DNA of 64,000 nt from Streptomyces spororaveus (GCF_016755875.1 NZ_BNED01000005.1:2480001-2544000); one strand, 5' to 3'; shown: positions 49,875 to 58,673, counted from the first letter of the stretch. Made by a program: numbers and translations. The notes: a model not told the origin generated them from the sequence alone.

Positions 49875-49918
49875 CCGCAGGGGCCGTACCCGGAGGTTTC
49901 CGGGTACGGCCCCTGCGG
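49875..49918. terminator. Perfect 19-bp hairpin after the glycosyltransferase
   Basis: The arms at 49875-49893 and 49900-49918 are perfectly complementary (CCGCAGGGGCCGTACCCGG on the left), with a 6-nt loop. It begins 17 nt after the glycosyltransferase stop and lies beyond the end of the convergent PH-domain gene. This position fits a bidirectional terminator; as usual in Streptomyces there is no strong T-tract. Confidence 0.85.
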
Positions 49919-50004
49919 TGTACGGGCGATGGGTGGGAGGTGGAGGGACGGCACGGGGGTTGCCGCCCCTCCACCGCTCGGGGGATCGCCAGTTGGTTCG
50001 GGGG

Positions 50005-51549
50005 TCAGCCGCGCGGGACGCGTTCGATGAACGGGGCGAGCAGCTGGGGTACGGCCTCTTCGGCGTAGGCGAGGCCGACGCCGACGGACACGTCGCGCAC
50101 CTTGTAGCAGCCGACGCCCGCGGTGGTGGCGCCGATGGTGAGCAGTCCGTTGCGCCGCTGGAAGTAGGAGCGGGAGATGTTCCAGCCGATGACGCCGTCC
50201 CGCTGGAGGGCGACGGTGCGGCGGGTGAAGGTGCCGGCACGGACGACGAGATAGCGGTCGCGGACTCCGTGGCCGAGTGCGCGGTAGGCGTCGTTGGCGA
50301 AGGCGATGACGACCGGCAGGCCGACGAGCGCCGTGATCCAGGCGGTGTGCACCAGGACGGGGGTGAGCCACAGCCCCAGGCCCAGCAGGAGCGCCACGAC
50401 GGGTGCGAGGACCATCAGGCCGCGGTTGATGCGGCGGCGCAGGGCGGCGCGGGTGTGCGGGACGAGCTTCATCTGCGTCGGGGACTGTTCCTCGGCGAGG
50501 ACGTCCGAGGCGACGCGCAGGGCCTCGTCCCGGGGCACGGGCGGGGTGAGGGAGCAGCGGCTCCGGTTCTCGTCGGTGTTGCTGAGGCCGCTGGCTATGG
50601 CGCTCAGGCTGGCGCCGCCCGCCCAGCGCAGCAGCATCGGCTCGGCGAGCTCGACGCCGCGCAGCCGGCGCTCCTCGATGCTGACGGAGCGGGAGATGAG
50701 CAGTCCGCGGCGGATTCGGAAGCCGCCGTCCTGCTCGCGCTCCAGGCGGTAGTTGGTCCAGGCGTCCACGAAGGTGGCGGTGGAGATCGCGGCACCCAGG
50801 AGGGCGGTGATCACGACGGTGACGAGGATGCCGAACCACAGGGGTACGGAACCGAAGCGGTCCTCGACGTCCTTGACGATGCCCAGTTCGAGCGGGTCGA
50901 CCTTCATCTCGTGCAGGATGCGGTAGACGGTGCCGACGCCGGCGAAGACGCTGCCGACGCCCCAGACGGTGAGCGGCGCGTACCGCAGCCAGGCCCAGTC
51001 CATCTCGGCGATGGTGACGTCCGCGTCCTGGCCCGTGACGCGGCCGCTGCCGCGGCGGTCGATGAGGAGCCTGCGCAGTTGGCGCGCGTCGCGCCTGGTG
51101 ATGCCGTCGAGGGAGAGCTTGCGGCTGGAGGCCGCCGTCTGTTCGCCGGTGCCGATGCGCAGCGAGGTCAGGCCGAAGAGGCGGTGCATCGGCTTGGCTT
51201 CGATGTCGACGTTGCGGATCCGGTCGAACGGGACCGAGCGGCGGCTGCGGAAGAGCAGGCCGGAGCGCAGTTCGACGCGCTCGTCGGTGACGCGGAAGCG
51301 GGTGGTCAGCAGCCGCATCGTGCTGATCCCGGTGATGACCAGGAAGGTGATCACCAGTGAGCCGAGCGAGATGACGGCCTGGAGGTTGGCGCCGGTCAGG
51401 GCGACCGTGACGGCGAACAGTGCGAGCGGTCCCGCGAGCATGCTGAGGTTGACCCACAGCAGTCTGGGGCTGAGCCTGCTCCACCTGGGGCCGTCGGCGG
51501 CGCCGTCGGAGGTCCCGGCGGCCGGCCGCTGTTCGGTGTCGTTGCTCAT
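50005..51549 (-). CDS. YdbT-like membrane protein with PH (bPH2) domains
   Basis: 514 residues. The ATG at 51549 overlaps the stop of the upstream YdbS-like gene (ATGA), implying translational coupling. Paired membrane segments near residues 25-75 (RLLWVNLSMLAGPLALF, AVISLGSLVITFLVI) are followed by a first bacterial PH-like domain (TTRFRVTDERVELRSGLL... FDRIRNVDIE), a second membrane pair, a second PH-like domain (NYRLEREQDGGFRIRRGLL), a third membrane pair (LMVLAPVVALLLGLGLW) and a third PH-like segment (VRDRYLVVRAGTFTRRTVAL). This repeating layout is that of YdbT family proteins, which occur with YdbS. Function is poorly defined; a membrane or envelope-stress role is plausible. No clear link to the polyketide. 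Confidence 0.88.
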   Translation of the reverse strand: MSNDTEQRPAAGTSDGAADGPRWSRLSPRLLWVNLSMLAGPLALFAVTVALTGANLQAVISLGSLVITFLVITGISTMRLLTTRFRVTDERVELRSGLLFRSRRSVPFDRIRNVDIEAKPMHRLFGLTSLRIGTGEQTAASSRKLSLDGITRRDARQLRRLLIDRRGSGRVTGQDADVTIAEMDWAWLRYAPLTVWGVGSVFAGVGTVYRILHEMKVDPLELGIVKDVEDRFGSVPLWFGILVTVVITALLGAAISTATFVDAWTNYRLEREQDGGFRIRRGLLISRSVSIEERRLRGVELAEPMLLRWAGGASLSAIASGLSNTDENRSRCSLTPPVPRDEALRVASDVLAEEQSPTQMKLVPHTRAALRRRINRGLMVLAPVVALLLGLGLWLTPVLVHTAWITALVGLPVVIAFANDAYRALGHGVRDRYLVVRAGTFTRRTVALQRDGVIGWNISRSYFQRRNGLLTIGATTAGVGCYKVRDVSVGVGLAYAEEAVPQLLAPFIERVPRG

Positions 51550-52046
51550 GTCGCGTCTCCCGGCGTGGCCTGGGTCGACCTGGTGAGGTGCTCGACCACG
51601 TCCCGGGCGGTCCGGTGGTCGATTCCCTTGATCTTCACGGCACCGGAGTAGGAGGCGGTGGTGACGGTGATGCCGGAGAGGCCGAAGAGCTGCTGGAGGG
51701 GCCCGCGCAGGGTGTCCACGGTCTGGATGCGGGACACCGGTACGACCCGCCAGCGCTGCCAGAGCCAGCCGGAGGCCGCGTAGACGGCTTCGTCGGTGGT
51801 CTCCCAGCGGTGTACCCGGTAGCGCCAGACGGGCATGACGGCCATGTAGGCGAGGCCCGGTACGAGCGAGATCACGAAGGCCCAGCCGAAGAACGGCCTG
51901 GCGGGCGGGATGCAGAGATACAGCACGCCGAAGACGATCGGCAGGGGCAGGGCGAACATGGCGGACTGAAGCATCCACCAGCCCATCGCCCGGGCTTCGA
52001 CACGATTGCGCGGGGGCCTGAGCCTGACATCATCCATGTGTTTCAC
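51546..52046 (-). CDS. YdbS-like PH-domain membrane protein
   Basis: 166 residues, smaller partner of the YdbT-like gene it overlaps by 4 nt. Two adjacent hydrophobic segments (MLQSAMFALPLPIVFGVLYL and FFGWAFVISLVPGLAYMAV) precede one PH-like domain (RVHRWETTDEAVYAASGWLWQRWRVVPVSRIQTVDT). The GTG at 52046 is preferred because AGGGTGA lies just upstream; an ATG nine bases further in (52037) is the alternative. It follows the small membrane-protein gene by 59 bp on the same strand, so the three may form one operon. Confidence 0.87.
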   Translation of the reverse strand: MKHMDDVRLRPPRNRVEARAMGWWMLQSAMFALPLPIVFGVLYLCIPPARPFFGWAFVISLVPGLAYMAVMPVWRYRVHRWETTDEAVYAASGWLWQRWRVVPVSRIQTVDTLRGPLQQLFGLSGITVTTASYSGAVKIKGIDHRTARDVVEHLTRSTQATPGDAT

Positions 52047-52105
52047 TGCTTCACCCTAGTTCGGAGACGATCTTGCACCGAAGCCGGATCTGACGACCCG
52101 TCATG

Positions 52106-52666
52106 TCAATGCGTGTTGGCGGAACCCGCCTGGTGTGCTGCCGTGTTGCCGGCCGCAGGAGTCTGTCCGCCGCGCAGCTGGCGGCGCTTGTTCAGCAGGA
52201 CGGCGGCCCGCGTCAGCACCACGGCCAGGGCCATGAAGGCGAAGGCGTTGGAGTAGACGGCCTGTCCGCTGAGCTTGTAGTCGATACTGAACCGGGCGAT
52301 GCCCTCGCTGAACCAGTGCTGTGAACCGTAGGCGAAGAGCACATGCACGGCGGACAGTGCGGTCCACACCAGCGCGTAGCCGATACCGCCCTTGGTGAAG
52401 ACCTCACCGGAGGCGTCCCGGTGGGCGGGGAGCAGTGCCGCGGCGACCAGTCCGCAGATGATACCGGCGCCGATGCCCGCCAGTTGGAGCGAGGGGGCGT
52501 TGCCGTCGAGCGGCAGCGTGTGCACGAAGAAGGCGAAGGTCACGGCGACCGCGAGGATCGAGGGCAGCACCCGCATGAGGGTGACCCGGCGGGTGCCGAG
52601 GTCGGCCGACAGGATGACGGCCAGGATCGTCCCGCCGACGATCAGTGCGTTCGAGATCGGGCTCAG
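52106..52666 (-). CDS. Small polytopic membrane protein, unknown function, probable CTG start
   Basis: 186 residues, not recognised as a characterised family. About five hydrophobic segments are visible: ALIVGGTILAVILSADLG, VLPSILAVAVTFAFFV, LAGIGAGIICGLVAAALL, GYALVWTALSAVHVLFAYG and NAFAFMALAVVLTRAAVLL; a short hydrophilic tail ends in AANTH-like residues. Start choice: no in-frame ATG, GTG or TTG lies at a sensible place, but a CTG at 52664-52666 has a near-perfect Shine-Dalgarno AGGAGGAGGT (52674-52683) exactly 7 nt upstream. It is divergent from the histidine kinase and leads into the YdbS/YdbT-like pair. It could be a target or sensor partner of the two-component system (inference from position only). 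Confidence 0.75.
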   Translation of the reverse strand: MSPISNALIVGGTILAVILSADLGTRRVTLMRVLPSILAVAVTFAFFVHTLPLDGNAPSLQLAGIGAGIICGLVAAALLPAHRDASGEVFTKGGIGYALVWTALSAVHVLFAYGSQHWFSEGIARFSIDYKLSGQAVYSNAFAFMALAVVLTRAAVLLNKRRQLRGGQTPAAGNTAAHQAGSANTH

Positions 52667-52871
52667 GGGGTGTACCTCCTCCTCATGCTTCGGCAGTGCC
52701 GGTCGTCCGGCATGCGGTGACTGCGTGCCTCTCACCTGCAACGTTAGGAGCCGAGCGAGGGGCGCGAGGACAACCGACCAGTGGGTTCGGCTGTCAACCG
52801 ACCGGTGGACACGGTGGACGTCGCCGGGCCGCCCTCGTACCGCGCCCGGCCGGGGTGATAGGACTTGTCGG
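52667..52871. promoter_or_regulatory. Divergent promoter region, membrane protein / histidine kinase
   Basis: The 205 bp between two divergent genes must carry promoters in both directions. Apart from the Shine-Dalgarno at 52674-52683, no operator or -10/-35 pair was recognised with confidence. Confidence 0.4.
52674..52683 (-). promoter_or_regulatory. Ribosome binding site that fixes a CTG start
   Basis: AGGAGGAGGT on the minus strand, 7 nt from CTG at 52666. It is the strongest Shine-Dalgarno noticed in the window, and no conventional start codon lies at matching distance in the membrane-protein frame. Confidence 0.7.
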
Positions 52872-54122
52872 GTGAGCACTGAACACCGGGCGGAACGAGC
52901 GACCGACGGCCCGGATCACGCGCCGGAGGCGGAAACCCGGTGGTTCGGCCTGTGGGACGCGCTCTTCGCGGTCTCGTACGCCGTCACCACCATGCTGCTG
53001 TTCACCTCCGCGGGTGAGCAGGTCCACCGTGCCGTGGCCATGGCCGCGCTGACCGTGGCCGTGCCCTGGTACGCGGCCCTGGGACGCAGCACGATGATCC
53101 ATGAGAGCCAGGGGAACGACCGGCGCCGCATCGTCTTCTCCGTCGGCCTGTTCGTGCTGTTCGCGGTGGCCGTGATCTTCGACCTCGCGGCCTCGTTCGC
53201 CCTGTTCGCCGTGGTCCCGATGCTGATGATGAGCCTGACGACCTCGCCGGCGATCGCCGTGGTCACGCTGGCCAATCTGACTCCGGTCATCGTGGTGTGG
53301 CTGCGCGGCGGCACCCTGAGCCGCGACATCCTGGCCGTCCTGCCCACCTCGCTCCTCGGCATCGCCCTGTCGGTCATGCTCGGGTTGTGGATCACCCGCG
53401 TGACCCGGCAGAGCCGGGGACGGGCCGCCCTCATCGAGGAGCTGCACCGCAACCGCGAGAAAGTCGCCCGGCTGTCGCGCAAGGCGGGGGTCTCCGCCGA
53501 GCGCGAGCGGCTCGCACGGGAAATCCACGACACCCTCGCCCAGGGCCTCACCAGCATCATCAGCCTCGTGCAGGCCGCCGAGACCGACTTCACGGCCGAC
53601 CCGCAACTGGCCAGGTCGCATCTGGCACTGGCGGGGCGGGTGGCCCGCGAAAGCCTGGCGGAGGCCCGCGAGTTCGTCACCGAGCTCACCCCGCCCGCGC
53701 TGCAGGAGTCCTCGCTCGTGCAAGCGACACGGCGGCAGGCCGAAGGCCTGACCGCGCAGACCGGCATGCGGGCGCACGTCACCGTCGAGGGAGACGAGCG
53801 GGAGCTGCCGATGGCGGTCAGCGTGGTCCTGCTGCGTTCCCTCCAGGAGGCCATCGCGAACATCCGCAAGCACGCGGGCGAGGCACGCACGGCCGAGATC
53901 CGGCTCGTGTACCGGCGGGACACGGTGCGGCTCCTCGTACGCGACGACGGACCCGGGTTCACCGTCACCGGGGACCAGCGGGGAAACGGGCTGCGCGGCA
54001 TGCAGACCCGCGCACACGAGATCAGCGGGGTGGCGACCGTCGTCAGCAGCCCCGGACAGGGCACCACCATCGAGGTGACGGTTCCCGTGCCGGCGAGTGG
54101 AGAGGAAGCCGATGAGCACTGA
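52872..54122 (+). CDS. Sensor histidine kinase, NarL-type two-component system
   Basis: 416 residues. About five or six hydrophobic segments occupy the first ~170 residues (ALFAVSYAVTTMLLF, RIVFSVGLFVLFAVAVIFDL, ILAVLPTSLLGIALSVMLGLW). Then a HisKA_3 dimerisation domain has the phosphoacceptor in REIHDTLAQG (His ~219), and a HATPase domain has EAIANIRKHA (N box), VRDDGPGF (G1) and GNGLRGMQ (G2). The GTG at 52872 is chosen for AGGA 8 nt upstream and because the membrane region follows directly. The signal is unknown. The stop overlaps the response-regulator start by 11 nt, so the two are translationally coupled. Confidence 0.93.
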   Translation: MSTEHRAERATDGPDHAPEAETRWFGLWDALFAVSYAVTTMLLFTSAGEQVHRAVAMAALTVAVPWYAALGRSTMIHESQGNDRRRIVFSVGLFVLFAVAVIFDLAASFALFAVVPMLMMSLTTSPAIAVVTLANLTPVIVVWLRGGTLSRDILAVLPTSLLGIALSVMLGLWITRVTRQSRGRAALIEELHRNREKVARLSRKAGVSAERERLAREIHDTLAQGLTSIISLVQAAETDFTADPQLARSHLALAGRVARESLAEAREFVTELTPPALQESSLVQATRRQAEGLTAQTGMRAHVTVEGDERELPMAVSVVLLRSLQEAIANIRKHAGEARTAEIRLVYRRDTVRLLVRDDGPGFTVTGDQRGNGLRGMQTRAHEISGVATVVSSPGQGTTIEVTVPVPASGEEADEH

Positions 54123-54744
54123 CCAGACGATCGGCGTGATGCTGGTCGACGACCATCCGGTCGTCCGGGAGGGTCTGAGCTCGATGCTGCAGTCCGCCGA
54201 CGGCGTGAGCGTCGTCGGGCAGGCCGGCTCGGGCGAGGAGGCGATCGCGATGGTCGCCAGGCTGGCTCCCGACATCGTCCTGCTCGACCTGCAGATGGGC
54301 GGCATGGACGGGGTGGAGACCACCGGCCACCTGCTGCGCGCCGCTCCGGCCACCAAGGTGGTGATCGTGACGACGTACGAGAGCGACACCGACATCCTGC
54401 GGGCCGTGGAGGCGGGCGCGGCGGGCTACCTGCTCAAGGGCAGCACGCGCGACGACCTGGTGCAGGCGGTGAAGGCGGCGGCCCGCGGCGAGACGGTCCT
54501 GACGCCGTCGCTGGCCCCCAAACTGTTCCGGGCCCGGGTGGTGGAACGGCCCGTGCTGTCGGACCGTGAACGCGAGGTGCTCCAGCTGGTCAGCCTCGGG
54601 CTGACCAACGCGGACATCGGCCGCCGCCTGTTCATCAGCGAGGCGACGGTGAAGACGCATCTGCTGCGGTCGTTCAAGAAGCTGTCGGTCTCGGACCGGA
54701 CCGCAGCGGTGATCACGGCACTGGAGCGCGGCCTGCTGTCCTGA
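54112..54744 (+). CDS. NarL/FixJ-family response regulator
   Basis: 210 residues. The receiver domain has the acidic pair VDDHP (residues 12-16), phosphoacceptor Asp59 in VLLDLQMGGMDG, and the conserved KG of YLLKGS. The C-terminal LuxR-type helix-turn-helix runs from LSDREREVLQLVSLGLTNAD through ISEATVKTHL (~148-195). The ATG at 54112 is preferred to a GTG 15 bases upstream because GAGAGGAAG precedes it and it overlaps the kinase stop. Likely targets include the divergent membrane-protein operon (inference). No sequence links it to PKS control. Confidence 0.94.
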   Translation: MSTDQTIGVMLVDDHPVVREGLSSMLQSADGVSVVGQAGSGEEAIAMVARLAPDIVLLDLQMGGMDGVETTGHLLRAAPATKVVIVTTYESDTDILRAVEAGAAGYLLKGSTRDDLVQAVKAAARGETVLTPSLAPKLFRARVVERPVLSDREREVLQLVSLGLTNADIGRRLFISEATVKTHLLRSFKKLSVSDRTAAVITALERGLLS

Positions 54745-54754
54745 CGGCACGGGC

Positions 54755-54780
54755 CCGGGGGCGGCGGGTGCCGCGCCCGG
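54755..54780. terminator. Hairpin between convergent response regulator and LAL gene
   Basis: An 11-bp stem with one G-G mismatch (54755-54765 with 54770-54780; 4-nt loop GGGT) lies in the 48-bp gap between two convergent genes. It is a plausible bidirectional terminator. Confidence 0.55.
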
Positions 54781-54792
54781 CGCCCGGGTCGG

Positions 54793-57663
54793 TCAGGCGG
54801 TACTCGGCAGGCTCATGTCCGAGAGCCGGGCGGGCAGATCGCGGCGCCGCTTCACCTTCAGCTTGCGGTAGATGCGCGTCAGATGCTGCTCGACCGTCGA
54901 CACCGTGACATAGAGCTTGGTCGCTATCTCGCGGTTGGTGTGGCCGCGCGCCGCCAGCAGCGCGACCCGCGCCTCGGCCTCGGACAGGACCTCGACCTCG
55001 CTGAGGGGCTCCGTCTCCCGGCCGCCCTGCGTGCCGGCCTCGCCGTCGACCTGGCCCGGCATGAACTGCTGGCACAGCGGTTCGGCGCCGCAGGACTTGG
55101 CGACGTGCCAGGCCTTGCGCACCAGCATCCGGGCCCGGTTGAAATCACCCAGCGCACGGTAGCCGCGGCCCAGCTCCCCCAGTGCCACGGCCAGTTGGAC
55201 CCGGTTCCCGCCCTCCTCCAGGGTCTCGACGGCCTCGATGAGCCGCTTGAGCCGGAACGTGAGGTCGCCGCCGGTGTGGGCGAGCGTGAGCAGCAGGAAG
55301 CCACGCGTCCGGCTGCCCACGGGCCCCGTCTCGCGCTGCTTCTGCTGCTCGGTGTACTCCTTCGCGCGCGCGAGGTTGCCGAGGGCCAGCCACGCCTCGG
55401 CGGCGTCCAGCCGCCACGGCACCAGCTCCGCCGCGTCCACGCCCCAGGCCTGCATCAGCTCGCCGCAGTTCAGGAAGTCCCGCACGGCGGCGTGGTAGCG
55501 GCCGGTGGCCAGGTGGCAGCGCCCCCGGGCCCTGAGGTAGTGCAGGCCGGCGAGGGTGTCGAACATGGCCTCGGGCACGGGCTGTTCGAGCAGGCTCATC
55601 GCCTCCTCGTGGTGGCCCATCTGGATCTCGGACTCGACGAGGATGGCCAGCGGCCACGCGATGCCCACGCCCCAGCTCTGCACGGAGATGCGGGACATGG
55701 CGTGGCGGGCCTGGGCGGCCGCGCCGGGCAGATCGCCCTGGCGCAGCAGTATCTCGGCCCGGACCACGCCGAGTGCGGCCTGCCAGGTCGGGGCGTTGCG
55801 GGCGGAGCACTCGCCGAGCAGGCGCTCGCACCAGGCGAACGCGAGGTCGAGGCGTCCCGCGTAGACGACGGCCAGGAGGGCGAAGACGAGGGGCTGGAGG
55901 GTGCGGTCGCTGAGGTGGTAGCGCTGGAGCACCCGGGTGGCCTTGGCGACGGCGGCGTCGGCCTGGGTCCCGGCGCGGAGGGCGGTGCGGACGGCTTCCG
56001 CAGCCTGGACGTAGGCGTTGTCGGGCATGTCGTACGGGACGGCCTCGATCCCGGCGGGCAGCGCCCCCGGCATGCCTGACAGCGTTGTCGTCCGCCGCGG
56101 TTCCACGGCGTCGAAGAGGTCGCGGGCCGGCGGGCTGACCATCGAGAGCCAGCTCTGGGCTGCGGCGAGCGTGCTCGGGTCGTACGCGGGCGCCCGTCCG
56201 GCCGCCTCGGCCTCGCGGTCGGTCCTCTGCAGCTCCAGTACCGCCTCGCCGGCTCCCTGGGCCTCCCCCATCCACGCCAGGAGCGACACGGCCTGGACGA
56301 GATCGCGATCGGCGAGCCGGCCGGCGGCGAGCTCGCGGGACAGCTGCCGCAGATGCCCCTCGGCCGCGGCCGGGCTGCTGCGCCAGACGATGCTGGCCAG
56401 CCGGGACTTGAGGGCGGCGTGCCGGGGGCCCTCGGCGCAGGAGGCGACCGCCAGTTCCCCGCAGCGCAGGGCGAGTTCGTGCTCGTCCTCGACGAGGGCG
56501 TACTCGACCGCCTCCTGGAGGACGGGGATCGCCCAGTCCTCGACGTTCTTGCGGGCGGCGAGGAGGTGGCGGGCGACGTCGAGCGCCGTCGCACCCTCCT
56601 GGTGCAGGAGTCTCGCGGCGCGCAGGTGCAGGGCGGACAGCGCGGCGGGCGGGGTGGCTTCCAGGACGGCGGTGCGGGCCGCGGGCTCACGGAAGGCACC
56701 GTTGTGCAGCACGGCGCACCGGCTGAGGTCCTGCAGAGCCTGTTCGGTGGGCTTGACGTGCAGGTCGACGATCCGGTTGAGCTGGACCGCGGAGCAGGCA
56801 CCACCGAGTACGGCGACGCCCCGGGCGACGGTCAGCAGTTCGGGGTCGCCGCGGTGCAGGCAGTCGAGCACGGCGCGCTCGAAGGACTCGGCGGGGGCGA
56901 GCCGCTGGAAGGGCTCGCTGTCCCCGAGCGCCGTGAGGCCGTCGTCGACCAGCGCCCTGACCAGCAGCGGATTGCCACCGGTGGTCTCCTGGCACTCGGC
57001 GGACAGCCGTTGCGCCGTCGAGGGGGAGAAGTGCTCGGCGAGGATGCGCGCGGTGCCGGCCGTGGTGAGCAGGGGAAGCCGCAGGCTGGTGCAGTTGGGC
57101 TGGCGCTGCAGCTCGGCGTGGAAGGCGAGTTGCGCGGACCGCAGCCGTACGGCTTCGGTGAGCACGATCAGGACACCGGCCTGCCGCACGCGGCGAGCGA
57201 GGCACAGCAGGAAGGCGAGAGAGAGTTCGTCGCCGTGGTGGACGTCGTCGACGGCGATGACGACGGTCCGGTCCCGGGCGATCCGCAGCAGCGCGGTGGC
57301 GACATGGGGCAGGACCCGCATACCGGCCTCGACGGCGCCTTCGGCATCCGTCGTCCCGGCGGACACCTGGTCCAGCAGTTCGGTGGCGTAGGCGTGGACC
57401 TCGGGCGACAGGGGTGCCGCACTGTCGAGGATTCTGCGCAGAATCCCGAAGGGCAGATAGCGCTCCGCCCGGGAGCCCGCGGCCTCCAGCACCAGCGCGT
57501 CCGCGGAGATCGCCTCTTCGGTGAAGGTTTCCAGCAGACTCGTTTTCCCGCCGGCGACCGGTCCGCTGATGACGGCGATGCGTCCCCGGCCGCGCATCGC
57601 GCTGCCGAGCAATTCCTTCAGCGTCTCCAGCTGGTTCTCGCGCTCGACGAGTCTGACCGCCAC
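54793..57663 (-). CDS. LAL-type (large ATP-binding, LuxR family) transcriptional regulator
   Basis: 956 residues, the usual size for LAL regulators of Streptomyces PKS clusters. An N-terminal AAA-like ATPase has Walker A GPVAGGKT (~34-41) and Walker B VVIAVDDVHHGDE (~140). A long helical, TPR-like middle follows, then a C-terminal LuxR helix-turn-helix (SEAEARVALLAARGHTNREI ... TVSTVEQHLTRIYRKL, last ~65 residues). The GTG at 57663 is chosen because GGAAGGAAA lies upstream and the LVERENQLETL opening is typical of the family. Family knowledge: these are usually pathway activators. Of the regulators here it is the best candidate to bind the ACCCCT repeats. It is on the same strand as the thioesterase, which ends 257 bp upstream. 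Confidence 0.94.
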   Translation of the reverse strand: MAVRLVERENQLETLKELLGSAMRGRGRIAVISGPVAGGKTSLLETFTEEAISADALVLEAAGSRAERYLPFGILRRILDSAAPLSPEVHAYATELLDQVSAGTTDAEGAVEAGMRVLPHVATALLRIARDRTVVIAVDDVHHGDELSLAFLLCLARRVRQAGVLIVLTEAVRLRSAQLAFHAELQRQPNCTSLRLPLLTTAGTARILAEHFSPSTAQRLSAECQETTGGNPLLVRALVDDGLTALGDSEPFQRLAPAESFERAVLDCLHRGDPELLTVARGVAVLGGACSAVQLNRIVDLHVKPTEQALQDLSRCAVLHNGAFREPAARTAVLEATPPAALSALHLRAARLLHQEGATALDVARHLLAARKNVEDWAIPVLQEAVEYALVEDEHELALRCGELAVASCAEGPRHAALKSRLASIVWRSSPAAAEGHLRQLSRELAAGRLADRDLVQAVSLLAWMGEAQGAGEAVLELQRTDREAEAAGRAPAYDPSTLAAAQSWLSMVSPPARDLFDAVEPRRTTTLSGMPGALPAGIEAVPYDMPDNAYVQAAEAVRTALRAGTQADAAVAKATRVLQRYHLSDRTLQPLVFALLAVVYAGRLDLAFAWCERLLGECSARNAPTWQAALGVVRAEILLRQGDLPGAAAQARHAMSRISVQSWGVGIAWPLAILVESEIQMGHHEEAMSLLEQPVPEAMFDTLAGLHYLRARGRCHLATGRYHAAVRDFLNCGELMQAWGVDAAELVPWRLDAAEAWLALGNLARAKEYTEQQKQRETGPVGSRTRGFLLLTLAHTGGDLTFRLKRLIEAVETLEEGGNRVQLAVALGELGRGYRALGDFNRARMLVRKAWHVAKSCGAEPLCQQFMPGQVDGEAGTQGGRETEPLSEVEVLSEAEARVALLAARGHTNREIATKLYVTVSTVEQHLTRIYRKLKVKRRRDLPARLSDMSLPSTA

Positions 57664-57843
57664 TGACTTTCCTTCCCCCGAACTGCACGGCTTGCGAAGA
57701 ATTCGCAACGGGCCCGGTGGGCGCCCCACGAAGGCGCCACCGCACCGCTTGGTGTGCCGGTGCACGGTAGGCACCGGCGGCCGTCACCGCGGCCCGCCCC
57801 TTTCGGTCGCCATCGGTCGGCCGTTAGTCATGCGGCTTCCCGG

Positions 57844-57879
57844 CTCCGCCACTGGGGCGGAGGTGGCACGGGGCGTGCC
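57844..57879 (-). terminator. Tandem small hairpins after the thioesterase gene
   Basis: CTCCGCC (57844-57850) pairs with GGCGGAG (57856-57862), and GGCACG (57865-57870) pairs with CGTGCC (57874-57879). They lie 42-77 nt past the thioesterase stop in its direction of transcription, upstream of the LAL start. They may terminate or attenuate read-through. Confidence 0.4.
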
Positions 57880-57920
57880 GGGTTTCCCCGGCCTGGTCCA
57901 CAGCGCTCAGCTCATTCCTT

Positions 57921-58673
57921 TCACGTTGCTGCGGCGAGTTCCTCCGAAACGATTTTCACGATCTGTTCCTGATGATTCGCCAAGAAGAAATGACCACCCG
58001 GGAAACGATGTATGTTGAATCCGCCGGTGGTGTGCGTCTTCCAGGCGTCGGCCTCTTCCCGGCTGGTCCTCGGGTCCGCGTCACCGGTCAGTACCGTGAC
58101 GGGAGTACGCACGACGTCTTCCGGCGCGGCCCGGTAGTTTTCGATGGCGGTGTAGTCGCTGCGGATCGCGGGGAGCACCATGCGAAGGATTTCCTCGTTG
58201 CCCAGTATCTTCGCGTCGGTTCCGCTGAGTTCCCGCATCTCCGCCACGATTCCGTCGTCGTCGCGCAGGTGCACGGCCTCGTGGCGGAAGCTGGAGGGCG
58301 AGCGCCGGCCGGAAGCGAAGATCCGCACCGGAGTGACGCCGTGGTCGCGCTCCAGCCTGCGCGTCACCTCGAAGGCCAGAATCGCGCCCATGCTGTGGCC
58401 GAAGAATGCCAGGGGGCGATCCAGCCACGGTACGAGTTGGCCGGTGAGGGCGTCCGCGTAGGCGCCGATGTCGACGATCCCGGGCTCGTCCCTGCGGTCC
58501 TGCCTCCCGGGGTACTGCACCGAGAGCACGTCCGCCGCCGGCGCCAGCGCCTGGGACATGGGGAAGTAGAAGGAGGCCGAGCCGCCGGCGTGCGGCAGAC
58601 AGACCAATTGGATCGGGCTTTCGTCCGAAGCGTGGTAGCGGCGAACCCAGAGGCTGGTTTCTTGCTTTTTCAA
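57921..58673 (-). CDS. Type II thioesterase (editing alpha/beta hydrolase)
   Basis: 250 residues, the normal length of free-standing thioesterases of PKS/NRPS clusters. Visible features: the PHAGG oxyanion-region motif (~28-32), nucleophile Ser94 in GHSMG, an Asp at ~198-200 in LTGDADP and His228 in FPGGHFF, completing the triad. Expected job: removal of aberrant acyl groups from ACPs so that stalled modules restart; it is not the chain-release enzyme. No ATG or GTG fits the N-terminus, and TTG at 58673 with GGGAG 10 nt upstream is chosen. An ACCCCT pair lies 126-144 nt upstream, tying it to the presumed cluster regulon. It is the rightmost gene with an evident biosynthetic function. Confidence 0.94.
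   Translation of the reverse strand: MKKQETSLWVRRYHASDESPIQLVCLPHAGGSASFYFPMSQALAPAADVLSVQYPGRQDRRDEPGIVDIGAYADALTGQLVPWLDRPLAFFGHSMGAILAFEVTRRLERDHGVTPVRIFASGRRSPSSFRHEAVHLRDDDGIVAEMRELSGTDAKILGNEEILRMVLPAIRSDYTAIENYRAAPEDVVRTPVTVLTGDADPRTSREEADAWKTHTTGGFNIHRFPGGHFFLANHQEQIVKIVSEELAAAT

Noticed and set aside
48605..51484. Long minus-strand open frame spanning the glycosyltransferase and PH-domain genes
   Set aside because: It runs antisense to a clear glycosyltransferase and out of frame with the YdbT-like gene. Its composition is Arg/His/Pro-rich and no domain is recognisable.
52794..54395. Minus-strand open frame opposite the histidine kinase
   Set aside because: The plus strand encodes complete HisKA_3 and HATPase motifs; the antisense product has none.
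57921..58673. The thioesterase as the macrocyclising/release enzyme
   Set aside because: It is a free-standing type II enzyme by length and motifs. Release would be expected from the last PKS, off the left edge.
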